Assembly: GCF_024753545.1 (NCBI RefSeq)
Contig: NZ_JANTOO010000018.1
Coordinates: 1 to 64,000, forward strand
Direction of reading: 5' to 3'
DNA: 64,000 nucleotides
Source: Lysinibacillus pinottii
GTDB taxonomy: Bacteria; Bacillota; Bacilli; Bacillales_A; Planococcaceae
Made by a program: the position numbers and the translations under genes. Below, one piece after another: positions 44,471-54,012 of this stretch. Positions within the stretch are counted from its first letter, which is position 1. Each line of letters starts with the position of its first letter. The notes below the pieces were generated by a model. That model saw nothing but the letters and a program-made list of their open reading frames with translations. It ran no database searches and had not been told where the DNA came from.

Positions 44471-44499
44471 TTGTGCTTTTCAATACTTTCCATTAGAAT
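44471..44499 (+). promoter_or_regulatory. leuS promoter
   Basis: TTGTGC (44471-44476), 17-bp spacer, TAGAAT (44494-44499), just before the T-box leader. Confidence 0.65.
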
Positions 44500-44504
44500 A
44501 AATG

Positions 44505-44747
44505 CAATATCATGTAAAGACTGTGATGAGGAATAGTAGATTTGTGGTTCTTTTTAGAGAGCTAGCGGCTGGTGAGAGCTAGTAGGAAAGCAAATCGAAC
44601 TCGCCTACTGAGTCTGCCCGCGTGAAATAGCGCGTGTCGTTTCTTCCGCGTTAAGGAAGCTTAAGCCGAGTGTAATCACTAATTTGGGTGGTACCGCGGG
44701 AGTGCTAATTCTCTCGTCCCTTCTATAAGGAAGGGGCGAGTTTTTTT
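44505..44747 (+). ncRNA. T-box riboswitch (tRNA-Leu sensing)
   Basis: Stem I closes with AGTAGG / CCTACT (44581-44586 / 44604-44609) around a specifier loop with CTC (Leu) at 44600-44602. The T-box sequence GGGTGGTACCGCGG is at 44686-44699. The competing terminator is CTCGTCCCTTC / GAAGGGGCGAG (44713-44740) with seven T. Uncharged leucine tRNA should permit leuS transcription. Confidence 0.95.
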
Positions 44748-44809
44748 ATTTTTTAAATATTTTGTCAATTCTAACGGAGAACAGCAGATTCATTGAAGGA
44801 GGAAAAAAA

Positions 44810-47227
44810 ATGAGTTTTAATCATCAACAAATTGAAAAAAAGTGGCAGCAATATTGGGCTGATAACAAAACATTTAAAACTGAAAATGAAACAGAAAAGC
44901 CTAAATTCTTTGCACTAGATATGTTCCCATATCCATCTGGCGCAGGCTTGCACGTAGGACATCCAGAAGGATATACGGCGACAGATATTCTATCTCGCTT
45001 TAAACGTATGCAAGGCTACAATGTATTACATCCAATGGGCTGGGATGCATTTGGTTTACCAGCGGAGCAATATGCACTTGATACAGGAAATGATCCCGCA
45101 GAATTTACAGCGAAAAATATTGCGACCTTTAAACGCCAAATTCAAGAGCTAGGCTTTAGTTATGATTGGGATCGTGAAATTAACACGACTGATCCAGCGT
45201 ATTATAAATGGACACAATGGATTTTTATTCAGCTATATAAAAAAGGTTTAGCTTATGTGGATGAAGTAGCTGTTAACTGGTGTCCAGCACTTGGTACGGT
45301 ATTGGCGAATGAAGAAGTAATTGATGGCAAATCAGAGCGTGGTGGGCATCCAGTAGAACGTCGACCAATGAAGCAATGGATGCTTAAAATTACTGCATAT
45401 GCAGATCGTTTAATTGATGACTTAGAGGAAGTTGATTGGCCAGAGTCTATTAAAGATATGCAGCGTAACTGGATTGGTCGTTCGGAAGGTGCAGAAGTAA
45501 CATTTGGTATTGATGGCACAGATGAAAACTTCACGGTATTTACAACACGTCCTGATACATTATTTGGTGCTACATATTGCGTGCTTGCACCTGAACATAA
45601 ATTAGTAGAACAAATTACTACAGTTGAACAACGCCAAGCAGTCGAGGATTATTTAGAAAAGGTTAAAATGAAATCTGATCTTGAGCGTACAGATTTAGCG
45701 AAAGAAAAAACAGGCGTATTTACAGGTGCCTATGCAGTAAATCCGATTAACGGTAAAAAAGTACCGATTTGGATTGCAGACTATGTGTTAGTGTCTTATG
45801 GAACAGGTGCTATTATGGCAGTTCCTGCACATGATGAACGAGACTATGAATTTGCATCAGCATTTAGCTTAGACATTGTTCCTGTACTTGAAGGTGGGGA
45901 CATCAGTAAAGAAGCGTTTACAGGTGATGGGCAACATATTAACTCTGATTTCCTAAATGGCTTAAATAAAGTAGAGGGTATTGCTAAAGCAATTGAATGG
46001 TTAGAGGAAAAAGGCGTAGGAGAGAAGAAAATTTCCTATCGTCTACGTGACTGGTTATTCTCTCGTCAACGTTACTGGGGTGAACCGATTCCAATGATTC
46101 ATTGGGAAGATGGTACCATCACTCCTGTTCCAGAAGAGGAGCTACCATTAATGCTTCCGAAAACAGATAATATTCGTCCATCGGGTACTGGTGAGTCACC
46201 ATTAGCAAATATTGCTGAATGGGTAAACGTTGTAGATCCAGCGACAGGTAAAAAAGGCCGTCGTGAAACAAATACAATGCCGCAATGGGCAGGTTCTAGC
46301 TGGTACTTCCTACGCTATATCGATCCTACTAATACAGAAGCAATTGCAGATCCAGAATTGCTAAAACGATGGCTACCAGTTGATATTTATATTGGTGGGG
46401 CTGAGCACGCTGTACTACATTTACTATACGCTCGCTTCTGGCATAAAGTTCTATATGATTTAGGTGTTGTTCACACGAAAGAGCCTTTCCAAAAATTATT
46501 TAACCAAGGTATGATTCTTGGTGAAGGTAATGAAAAAATGTCTAAATCTAAGGGCAATGTCGTGAATCCAGATGAAATCATTGAGTCACATGGTTCAGAT
46601 ACATTGCGTCTATATGAAATGTTTATGGGACCACTTGAGGCTTCTGTAGCTTGGTCTACAAATGGTTTAGATGGGGCACGTCGCTTCTTAGACCGTATTT
46701 GGCGTCTACTTGTCAATGAAGAGGATGGAACGATCTCAGCGAAAATTCAAGTGTCTGACGATAAAACACTAGAAAAATCATATCATCAAACAGTGAAAAA
46801 AGTGACAGAGGATTATGAAGGTATCCGCTTTAACACGGCTATTTCACAAATGATGGTATTTATCAATGATTGTTATAAAGCTGAAGTCATCCCAACAGCT
46901 TATGCGGAAGGCTTTGTTAAAATGCTAGCACCAATTGCGCCGCATATCGCAGAAGAGCTATGGAACTTATTAGGTCATGAAGGAACACTTTCTTATGAGC
47001 AATGGCCAACATATGATGAGTCGAAACTTGTAGATGATGAAGTAGAAGTAGCAGTGCAGGTTGCTGGTAAAGTTCGTGCAAAAATTGTCGTAGCTAAAGA
47101 TGCTTCAAAAGAAGACATTGAAAAAGTAGCACTTGCTGATGAAAAAGTACAAGAATATATGGCAGGAAAGGACTTAGTAAAAGTCATCGTTATTCCAGGC
47201 AAACTTGTCAATATTGTCGTTAAATAA
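44810..47227 (+). CDS. leuS: Leucine--tRNA ligase
   Basis: 805 residues from ATG 44810 behind GAAGGAGG; an in-frame TTG 16 codons upstream lacks a site. Class I synthetase: HIGH variant HVGH at 48-51, KMSKS at 576-580, CP1 editing domain between ([24 protein letters not shown]). Tail ends in a beta-rich C-terminal domain. Controlled by the T-box above. Confidence 0.98.
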
Positions 47228-47246
47228 ATTGATATAACTAATAAAG

Positions 47247-47288
47247 ATGTACATGACTAAATTAAATTTTAGTGATGTACATTTTTTA
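47247..47288 (+). terminator. Terminator after leuS
   Basis: Stem ATGTACAT-g-ACTAAA / TTTAGT-g-ATGTACAT, one G-G mismatch, then T5. Confidence 0.85.
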
Positions 47289-47311
47289 TGTTAGAGAAAG
47301 TCCTAATGTTA

Positions 47312-47349
47312 TAAAAAACTGCACCAACAGATAGATGTAGGTGCAGTTT
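47312..47349 (-). terminator. Terminator after the nucleoside transporter gene
   Basis: In the minus strand, stem AAACTGCACC / GGTGCAGTTT with T-rich 3' end (TTTTAT). Confidence 0.85.
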
Positions 47350-47371
47350 AAATAACAAAATGACTTTCAAC

Positions 47372-48553
47372 TTAAATAATCAAGCCAACAATTATTGCCG
47401 TTAAAATACTTACAAGTGTTGCTCCGTAAAGCAATTTTAAGCCAAATCGTGCAACAACATTTCCTTGTCTTTCATTTAACCCTTTAACTGCTCCAGAAAT
47501 AATACCAATGGATGAAAAGTTGGCAAAGGATACAAGGAATACCGAAATAATGCCTAGTGTACGTTCACTCATGGTCTCTGAGACATCGCCAAGGTTGATC
47601 ATAGCAACAAATTCATTCGTTACTAATTTAGTGGCCATTATTCCTCCAGCTGAAACAGCGTCTGCCCATGGGATACCCATTAAGAAAGCTATTGGTGCAA
47701 AAATATAGCCTAATATTTCTTGGAAAGAAACACCGATAATCATATCAAACAATGAATTGATTAAATCCATTAATGCTACGAAACCGATAAGCATCGCTCC
47801 AACAATGATGGCTACCTTAAAGCCATCCATAATATATTCACCAAGCATTTGGAAGAAAGCTTGCTTTTGTTCGTCTTCAATGGTTAATATATCTTCCTCT
47901 TCTTTGACAGTATAAGGATTAATGATGGAAACAATTATAAAACCACCAAATAAGTTTAAAACAATCGCCGTTACGACATACTTAGGCTCAATCATTGTCA
48001 TATACGCGCCAACAACTGACATAGAGACGGTCGACATCGCTGATGCACATAATGTATACATACGCTGAGGAGTAACCTTGTCTAGTTGTTTTTTAACTGT
48101 AATGAAAACCTCAGATTGACCTACCATTGCCGAAGCAACAGCATTATAGGACTCTAATTTTCCCATGCCACTTACTTTACTTAAAAAATAGCCGATCCAT
48201 CTCATAAGGAAAGGAAGGATTTTGAAATGCTGTAAAATCCCAATTAACACAGATATAAAAACAATTGGTAATAAGACACCTAAGAAGAATGGGGATTCTC
48301 CTTCATTCGCTATACCACCAAAAACAAATGATATACCTGTATTTGCGTAGGATAATAAATGATCAAATACATTTGTTATTCCTTTAATTAGTACATAACC
48401 AAACGTTGTATTTAATAGTAAAGCTGCTAATATAAATTGGATGATTAACATAATCAATATATATTTATATTTTATTTCTTTTTTGTTTTTACTCATTAAC
48501 AGAGCTAAGCCAAAAACAAGTAACAATCCACAAAGGGATATTAAGTATTTCAT
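47372..48553 (-). CDS. NupC-family concentrative nucleoside transporter
   Basis: 393 residues from the ATG at 48553, eight bases after GGAGG. About 10 membrane segments; the CNT core VSGMGKLESYNAVASAMVGQ followed by SEVFITVKKQL and the late NLGDVSETMSERTLGIISVF match the family. Takes up nucleosides with a cation. Its promoter carries a GntR-like operator. Confidence 0.87.
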   Translation of the reverse strand: MKYLISLCGLLLVFGLALLMSKNKKEIKYKYILIMLIIQFILAALLLNTTFGYVLIKGITNVFDHLLSYANTGISFVFGGIANEGESPFFLGVLLPIVFISVLIGILQHFKILPFLMRWIGYFLSKVSGMGKLESYNAVASAMVGQSEVFITVKKQLDKVTPQRMYTLCASAMSTVSMSVVGAYMTMIEPKYVVTAIVLNLFGGFIIVSIINPYTVKEEEDILTIEDEQKQAFFQMLGEYIMDGFKVAIIVGAMLIGFVALMDLINSLFDMIIGVSFQEILGYIFAPIAFLMGIPWADAVSAGGIMATKLVTNEFVAMINLGDVSETMSERTLGIISVFLVSFANFSSIGIISGAVKGLNERQGNVVARFGLKLLYGATLVSILTAIIVGLII

Positions 48554-48658
48554 AAATTCCTCCATAAGTATAATTTAGGGCGTTTGATTCCAAGACAACA
48601 AATGCTCTTTCGCTCATTATGTTTTTCTAAAAAATTTCAGAGCAGCCAAAGATTTTAA

Positions 48659-48715
48659 TTTGTCAGACGTCAGACAAACAATCTCACTATAACAGTTTTT
48701 TAACTAGCTATTCAA
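48659..48715 (-). promoter_or_regulatory. Promoter and GntR-type operator of the nucleoside transporter
   Basis: On the minus strand: -35 TTGAAT (48715-48710), 18-bp spacer, -10 TATAGT (48691-48686), then a near-palindrome at 48659-48678 (plus strand TTTGTCAGACGTCAGACAAA). It holds two overlapping TNGTNNNACNA-like half patterns typical of FadR-subfamily GntR operators. Confidence 0.65.
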
Positions 48716-48720
48716 GAGCT

Positions 48721-49004
48721 AAAAGAAAAAAAGTATGCGACTCGGCATACAAGAAGGAAAAATCCAGTATCAAAACAACTAAATCATATTTTTTTTAGAC
48801 TTTCTTAAATGATGATTTCCCTGAATGGATGAATACAAAACTTTGTCTTGCTTAAAGTTGTTAACATAAATTTAATAGTGGGAATCTCCTACAAACGTCG
48901 ATTCCCATTTTATTGTGTGATGTTTTTGAAATATTATGTCCATCGTTTGAATTAAAAGTATACTTTGAAATGATATTTCTTTTAAGGGAACCACCAATAA
49001 GGAG
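48721..49004. other. Intergenic stretch with one terminator-like hairpin
   Basis: AT-rich, no open frame worth reporting. A hairpin TGGGAATC / GATTCCCA with TTTT (48879-48911) looks like a plus-strand terminator with no gene before it, which hints at a lost gene. Confidence 0.5.
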
Positions 49005-49189
49005 GTGTTAGGGTGGAAGCATTTAGAGGAAGAGGAGCATAAAGAAAATTATTTACGAGTATGTAAAGGACTGAACGATTAGCTACAGAAATTGTTCAAA
49101 ATATAGATTTCACCTACTATGTCAACTGGGATTACATCGAGCAAAGATTCTCTTTAAAAGACGTATATAAATGTAAAACAAATGCCTGA
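49005..49189 (+). pseudogene. Short frameshifted remnant of unknown gene
   Basis: After a perfect ribosome-like AAGGAGGTG (from 48999), one frame reads WKHLEEEEHKENYLRVCKGL then stops; a second frame continues ERLATEIVQNIDFTYYVNWD and YIEQRFSLKDVYKCKTNA to a stop at 49187-49189. A one-base slip joins both. A terminator follows. I do not recognise the family. It may be a decayed small gene. Confidence 0.4.
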
Positions 49190-49219
49190 ACCCGCTATTT
49201 TGGGAGTTCAGGCGTTTTT
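49184..49219. terminator. Terminator at the end of the importer/two-component operon
   Basis: GCCTGAAC / GTTCAGGC 8-bp stem with inner CCC / GGG pairs and T5 on the plus strand. It overlaps the last codons of the minus-strand membrane protein gene. Confidence 0.6.
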
Positions 49220-50464
49220 ATCTTCCGTTTCAGTCTGAAGCATTAATAGATAAATACTAGAAATCATCATGCTAGTTGCTAATCCGTAAAGAGCATTGAA
49301 GATTAAACCAACACCGATTCCTATAATGATGGATAACAGTATGACAAGCCAGGTATATTTATGGATATGACGATTTGTAAATAAAAGAATGAACATAAAT
49401 GGTAGCATGGTAATATGTAGAAATGCGAAAGAATAAATAACTCCTAAAATCGTTAAATCTACAGATAAGAAAAAGGTAAATAAGATGCCTAGTAGACCTA
49501 TTAAATAAAAGTAGTAGGGTCTTTTCTTCACAAAAAATCGTTTGGTTGCTCGCAAATCTACAAGGAGGGTTGTAACAACGGCCAACAGTGCAATAACAAG
49601 GAAAGCAAATGTCAAAAACCCTGGCTGTACTTCATATAAAAACGTAAAAATTAGAACTTGGAACTGACCAAATGAGCCACTATATAAAGCAATCATTAAA
49701 ATAGCTGTAAAGGATAGCGTTAATAAAGCTAAAATCACACCTGATGAAAATAGGCTACGACGTACCTTTTTAGGTTTAATAAAAGCGATTAAATACCATG
49801 TTGATTTATCAAAAAGAACTTGTCCTAAGACGGCTAGTTGAATGATGACATAGAACAGCAGGATTTCGCTATTTTTAAAGTAAAATAAATAAGGGTGATA
49901 TAAGCGAATACCTTCATAAACGGTGCTAGCCCCATTTTGGACAAAATAATAAATGGGTATAAAAATAAGTAAAGAAAATAGAGAGATAATAAATAAAATC
50001 TCTAGCCACAATATACTTTTCACAGACATAATGCGGTCCAGCAGTAACATCCCCATCAAAAATAAAAATAGTGTAATGGGGACCGGTATCGTTAACATAA
50101 TTTCTGAAAGCACACTAATACTTATTAATTGAATTAACCAGAGTTCGATGCCTGTCAGAAGGTAAAAAAATCGTATGACTTTTAAATTCATTCCACTCAA
50201 TTTTTTTTGTATCGTAAAGAGTAAAAAGCTTTGTGTATGCTGATTTTGTGTGTAATCACTCTTTTTTAATAATGAACCCAGTACCATAAAAGATATAGCT
50301 GTTGCGAATGTATAACAAATGCCCGCCATAAAGCCATAAGAAATAAGGGCAGAAGGAGAGGACAATAATAAATTACCATTAATCCATCTAGCTAAAAGTA
50401 TGATGACACCTGCTGCTGTGCTTAAACTAGCAAATGGTACAAGCAATGAAAATTTTTTTAACAT
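49208..50464 (-). CDS. Polytopic membrane protein of unknown family, in two-component operon
   Basis: 418 residues with about 11-12 hydrophobic segments and short loops; begins LKKFSLLVPFASLSTAAGVI. The N-terminal repeat and length recall APC/LeuT-fold transporters, but I see no diagnostic motif. It starts 4 bases after the response-regulator gene and is last in the operon, so it is made with the sensor. It may be a ligand-sensing transporter for the kinase, which itself has only one membrane segment, or a second permease for the same substrate. Both ideas are inference. Confidence 0.65.
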   Translation of the reverse strand: MLKKFSLLVPFASLSTAAGVIILLARWINGNLLLSSPSALISYGFMAGICYTFATAISFMVLGSLLKKSDYTQNQHTQSFLLFTIQKKLSGMNLKVIRFFYLLTGIELWLIQLISISVLSEIMLTIPVPITLFLFLMGMLLLDRIMSVKSILWLEILFIISLFSLLIFIPIYYFVQNGASTVYEGIRLYHPYLFYFKNSEILLFYVIIQLAVLGQVLFDKSTWYLIAFIKPKKVRRSLFSSGVILALLTLSFTAILMIALYSGSFGQFQVLIFTFLYEVQPGFLTFAFLVIALLAVVTTLLVDLRATKRFFVKKRPYYFYLIGLLGILFTFFLSVDLTILGVIYSFAFLHITMLPFMFILLFTNRHIHKYTWLVILLSIIIGIGVGLIFNALYGLATSMMISSIYLLMLQTETEDKNA

Positions 50465-50468
50465 ACCT

Positions 50469-51167
50469 TCAATTACCTTTACTCGTTTTAGATGTTTTGT
50501 ATTGACGAGGTGATTGATTATATTTTTTCTTAAAAGCTACACTAAAATAGTGCTGGCTATTAAAACCACAGCTCTCAGCAATTGCTGACATACTAGCATC
50601 CAGATTTTCACCTATTTTCTTCACGGCCATCTCTAGGCGATAATTATTAATATATTCATTAATGCCGATGGATTGCTCCTCCAAAAACTTACGGCTTAAA
50701 TAACTAGGATTCAAATGGATTTTTTCGGCAATAATATTTAAACTCAGTTTTTCATGATAGTTTTCATGAATATAGGAAAGAGCACTTTGTATCGCATCGT
50801 GATTAGAGCTCCATACTTTATATTTCTCCACAATGGCATTTAATTCACTTGCAATAACAGGTTTTGTTAGATAGTCCTTCACCCCGATACGTAATGCTTG
50901 CTGGGCATATTCGAAGGTCTGATAAGCAGTTACCATAATAATGTCTACATCATAAAGTCCTTTTAATTCTTTACTTAAGGTGATTCCATCTTTCCCAGGC
51001 ATTTGAATATCCAAAAAGGCGATAGTCATACGGTGCTTTTTAGCTAATTGCAGTGCTTGTGAGGCATCCTGAGCAGTATGGAATGTCCAATTAGGGAAAT
51101 GTGGCTTTAATAAATAAATCATTTGCTCAAGCTCTAAAGGTTCATCATCTGCGATTAAAATATTCAT
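50469..51167 (-). CDS. Response regulator, REC plus AraC-type HTH (YesN-like)
   Basis: 232 residues from the ATG at 51167, nine bases after AAAGGAG; an upstream ATG lies before that site. REC domain: acidic pocket ADDE (6-9), phospho-acceptor Asp53 (FLDIQMPG), Lys102 (LTKPV). Linker, then two helix-turn-helix units of AraC type (LSLNIIAEKIHLNPSYLSRK and SAIAESCGFNSQHYFSVAFK). Pairs with the LytS-type kinase upstream. Likely binds the phased repeats near 55938-55971. Confidence 0.9.
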   Translation of the reverse strand: MNILIADDEPLELEQMIYLLKPHFPNWTFHTAQDASQALQLAKKHRMTIAFLDIQMPGKDGITLSKELKGLYDVDIIMVTAYQTFEYAQQALRIGVKDYLTKPVIASELNAIVEKYKVWSSNHDAIQSALSYIHENYHEKLSLNIIAEKIHLNPSYLSRKFLEEQSIGINEYINNYRLEMAVKKIGENLDASMSAIAESCGFNSQHYFSVAFKKKYNQSPRQYKTSKTSKGN

Positions 51168-51205
51168 GTTGAGATTCTCCTTTCGCATTCAAATTAGTAG
51201 AAAGC

Positions 51206-51958
51206 CTAAGCGGGAACATGGATCGTTACAGTGTAAAAATGTTGATCGTTTTGAATTGAAAATAAAATACTTTCGAGTCCATAAATAAGCTCGAGTCGTT
51301 TTCTTATATTTTCTAGACCATAACCTTGCTGCAATTCATCTTCTACTTGCTCAATAGCCGTTTCTATCTTTTCTGATGGCTGTGTATTTTTAATTTCAAT
51401 TAATAAAAACTTGTCCATTTTCTTTATATAAATGAAAAGTTCTGCCGGTCCTATATGCTTTTCAAAGCCATGTTTATATGCATTTTCAATAATGGTCTGG
51501 AGAATAAATGGTGGTATTTGTACAGATAAGGCTGCATCATCAACATACTTATGGATCGTCAAACGATGTCCAAAGCGTAGCTGTTGAATATTTAAATAGC
51601 TATCGACAAATAGCACCTCGTTTTTTAAAGCAATTAACACCTCATGATTATTATATTTAAATTTAAAAAACGTTGCTAAGGCTTCAATGCCCGCCACCAA
51701 ATCTTCCTTTCGATTGATGCGGGCTAGGCTCAGTAATGAATTTAATGCGTTAAAAAAGAAATGAGGCTGTATTTGCTGATTTAGCTGAAGAATATTAGCT
51801 CTTTGTAAATCTTGCTTCAGCTCTAAATTTCTTTTTTCTTCCTCTAGGCTATCAATTTGTTTTTCGAAAATAAATATAAAAGTAAGCAGAAAAGCTCCAA
51901 TAATTGGAGCGATTACACATAGGAGAATATATATGTTGAAGGTTTCTAGTTGTAACAT
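51206..51958 (-). CDS. LytS/YesM-type sensor histidine kinase
   Basis: 250 residues. One N-terminal membrane segment (about 9-31), a coiled linker (33-60), then His-kinase domain with phospho-acceptor His66 (QIQPHFFFNALNSL) and ATPase N-box IIENAYKHGF (Asn159), G-box GYGLENIRKRL. It lacks a large outside sensing domain, so signal input must come from a partner, perhaps the importer or the polytopic protein of the same operon. Confidence 0.9.
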   Translation of the reverse strand: MLQLETFNIYILLCVIAPIIGAFLLTFIFIFEKQIDSLEEEKRNLELKQDLQRANILQLNQQIQPHFFFNALNSLLSLARINRKEDLVAGIEALATFFKFKYNNHEVLIALKNEVLFVDSYLNIQQLRFGHRLTIHKYVDDAALSVQIPPFILQTIIENAYKHGFEKHIGPAELFIYIKKMDKFLLIEIKNTQPSEKIETAIEQVEDELQQGYGLENIRKRLELIYGLESILFSIQNDQHFYTVTIHVPA

Positions 51959-51995
51959 AATGACCTCTCCATTGAATTTATAAGTGTAAGTTACA

Positions 51996-52988
51996 TTAAA
52001 CTAAATTTTCTGCAAAATGGCAAGCTACCTTATGTGTTGTGGTAATTTCCCGTAATGCGGGCACCTCTGATTTACATTTATCTGTAGCGAACGGACAACG
52101 TGTATGGAAGCTACAGCCTGTCGGGGGATTTAACGGTGACGGTAGATCTCCCTTTAATATAATCCGTTCCTTACGATGCTCCTTATCGATGACTGGAATA
52201 GATGAAAATAGTGCTTTTGTATAAGGGTGATGCGGCTGGGTGAAAAGGGATTGCTTATCAGCAATTTCCACGACTTTTCCAAGATACATAACCATTATCC
52301 GGTCTGATATATGGCGCACTACACTTAAATCATGTGAGATAAATAAAAAGGTTAAATCTAAATCTTTTTGTAGCTGTTTCAATAAATTTAAAATTTGTGC
52401 TTGGATAGATACGTCCAGGGCAGAAACCGATTCATCACAAATAATAATTTTGGGATTGACGGCAAGTGCTCTTGCGATCCCAATACGTTGACGTTGCCCA
52501 CCAGAAAATTCATGTGGATAACGCTCCAAATATTCTGGTCGCAGTCCGACAAGTGACATTAATTCGATCATGCGTGCCTCTTGCTGCTCTGGAGGAACTA
52601 TTTTTTGAATAGACATGGCCTCTGTTAACATTTTGCGAATAGTGCGTCTTGGGTTCAGAGATGCATACGGATCTTGGAAAATTATTTGAATGTCCTTGCG
52701 CGCTACTCGCAGCTCTTTTTTATTCATCGTTACTAAATTTTTGCCGAATAATAACACTTCTCCAGATGTAGGTTCGTCTAATCTTAAAATAGAGCGACCT
52801 GTCGTTGATTTACCACAGCCAGATTCTCCAACAATACTAAGTGTTTCACCGGGCATAATCTCAAAAGAAACACCGTCCACCGCTTTAACCACCTGCTGTG
52901 GACCGAAGAGTTTTTCTTTTTTTAAGGAAAAATGTTGTTTTAAATTATTTACTTGTAATAGTGGCTGTGCTTGCTGCTCTTTTATCAT
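51996..52988 (-). CDS. ABC transporter ATPase, OppF type
   Basis: 330 residues from ATG 52988 (GGAGGAG upstream, in the ATGA overlap with oppD). Walker A GESGCGKS, signature FSGGQRQR, Walker B IICDESVSALD (Ser in place of the usual Pro of DEP), switch ISHDLS, C-terminal Cys motif GCSFHTRCPFATDKC. Confidence 0.92.
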   Translation of the reverse strand: MIKEQQAQPLLQVNNLKQHFSLKKEKLFGPQQVVKAVDGVSFEIMPGETLSIVGESGCGKSTTGRSILRLDEPTSGEVLLFGKNLVTMNKKELRVARKDIQIIFQDPYASLNPRRTIRKMLTEAMSIQKIVPPEQQEARMIELMSLVGLRPEYLERYPHEFSGGQRQRIGIARALAVNPKIIICDESVSALDVSIQAQILNLLKQLQKDLDLTFLFISHDLSVVRHISDRIMVMYLGKVVEIADKQSLFTQPHHPYTKALFSSIPVIDKEHRKERIILKGDLPSPLNPPTGCSFHTRCPFATDKCKSEVPALREITTTHKVACHFAENLV

Positions 52989-53998
52989 ACGGTCATCTCC
53001 TCCATAAGTGTTGCTCCCTGCCATTCCTTACTGTACATCCAGCATCTTACCTTTTTCTCTGGCTCAATCGTAAGAAGTTCAGGCTGTTTTTCACGACATA
53101 ATTCTGTAGCAAATGGACAGCGTTCTGCATAGCGGCAGCCACTTGGATAATGATAAGGACTTGGGACGGTTCCTTGAATAGTAGATAATTCCTCTTGGTC
53201 CTCATATAGCTTTGGTAAGGATTGAATTAAACCATTAGTATAAGGATGTAATGGTTTTTCAAAAAGACTATCAGTTGTGCCTTCCTCTACAACCTGCCCG
53301 GCATACATAACAGCAATTTTATCGCAAACCTCAGCCACAACACCAAGATCATGGGTAATGAAGAGAATGCTCATTCCTAACTGCTTTTGCAAATTTTGAA
53401 TAATATCAATAATTTGAGCTTGAATGGTTACATCGAGGGCAGTCGTCGGCTCATCAGCAATTAAAACATCTGGCGTACAAGCAAGTGCCATGGCGATCAT
53501 AATACGTTGACGCATTCCACCACTTAGCTGATAAGGTTCTTGTTTTGCTCTTTTTTCAGGTGCTGGAATGCCAACTAGGCGAATCATATCCACCGCTTTT
53601 TGCCATGCCTCTTTACGTGATAAACCTTGGTGTAAACGAATGGATTCAGCGATTTGCTCGCCAACGGATAGCACAGGATTTAAGCTTGTCATTGGCTCTT
53701 GGAAAATCATTGATATTTTATTGCCTCGAATTTTACGTAATTCTTCATCCGACAATTTCAAGATGTCTGTATTGTTTAAAAGAATTTCACCATTAATAAT
53801 TTTGCCAGGGGGTGAAGGGACTAATCGAAGTAATGATAGGGAAGTCATGGATTTCCCACAACCAGATTCTCCGACAATGCCAAGTGTTTCTCCTTTTTGA
53901 AGTGTAAAAGAAACACCGTCCACAGCTTTAGCGACTCCCTCACTCGAATAAAAATAAGTTTGTAAATTTTTTACTTCTAACACTGTATCTTGTTTCAT
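52985..53998 (-). CDS. ABC transporter ATPase, OppD type
   Basis: 337 residues. Walker A GESGCGKS, signature LSGGMRQR, Walker B LIADEPTTALD, switch ITHDLG, C-terminal GCRYAERCPFATELC. Stop overlaps the oppF start by 4 bases. Confidence 0.92.
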   Translation of the reverse strand: MKQDTVLEVKNLQTYFYSSEGVAKAVDGVSFTLQKGETLGIVGESGCGKSMTSLSLLRLVPSPPGKIINGEILLNNTDILKLSDEELRKIRGNKISMIFQEPMTSLNPVLSVGEQIAESIRLHQGLSRKEAWQKAVDMIRLVGIPAPEKRAKQEPYQLSGGMRQRIMIAMALACTPDVLIADEPTTALDVTIQAQIIDIIQNLQKQLGMSILFITHDLGVVAEVCDKIAVMYAGQVVEEGTTDSLFEKPLHPYTNGLIQSLPKLYEDQEELSTIQGTVPSPYHYPSGCRYAERCPFATELCREKQPELLTIEPEKKVRCWMYSKEWQGATLMEEMTV

Positions 53999-54012
53999 CT
54001 GTTTTATCCCTC

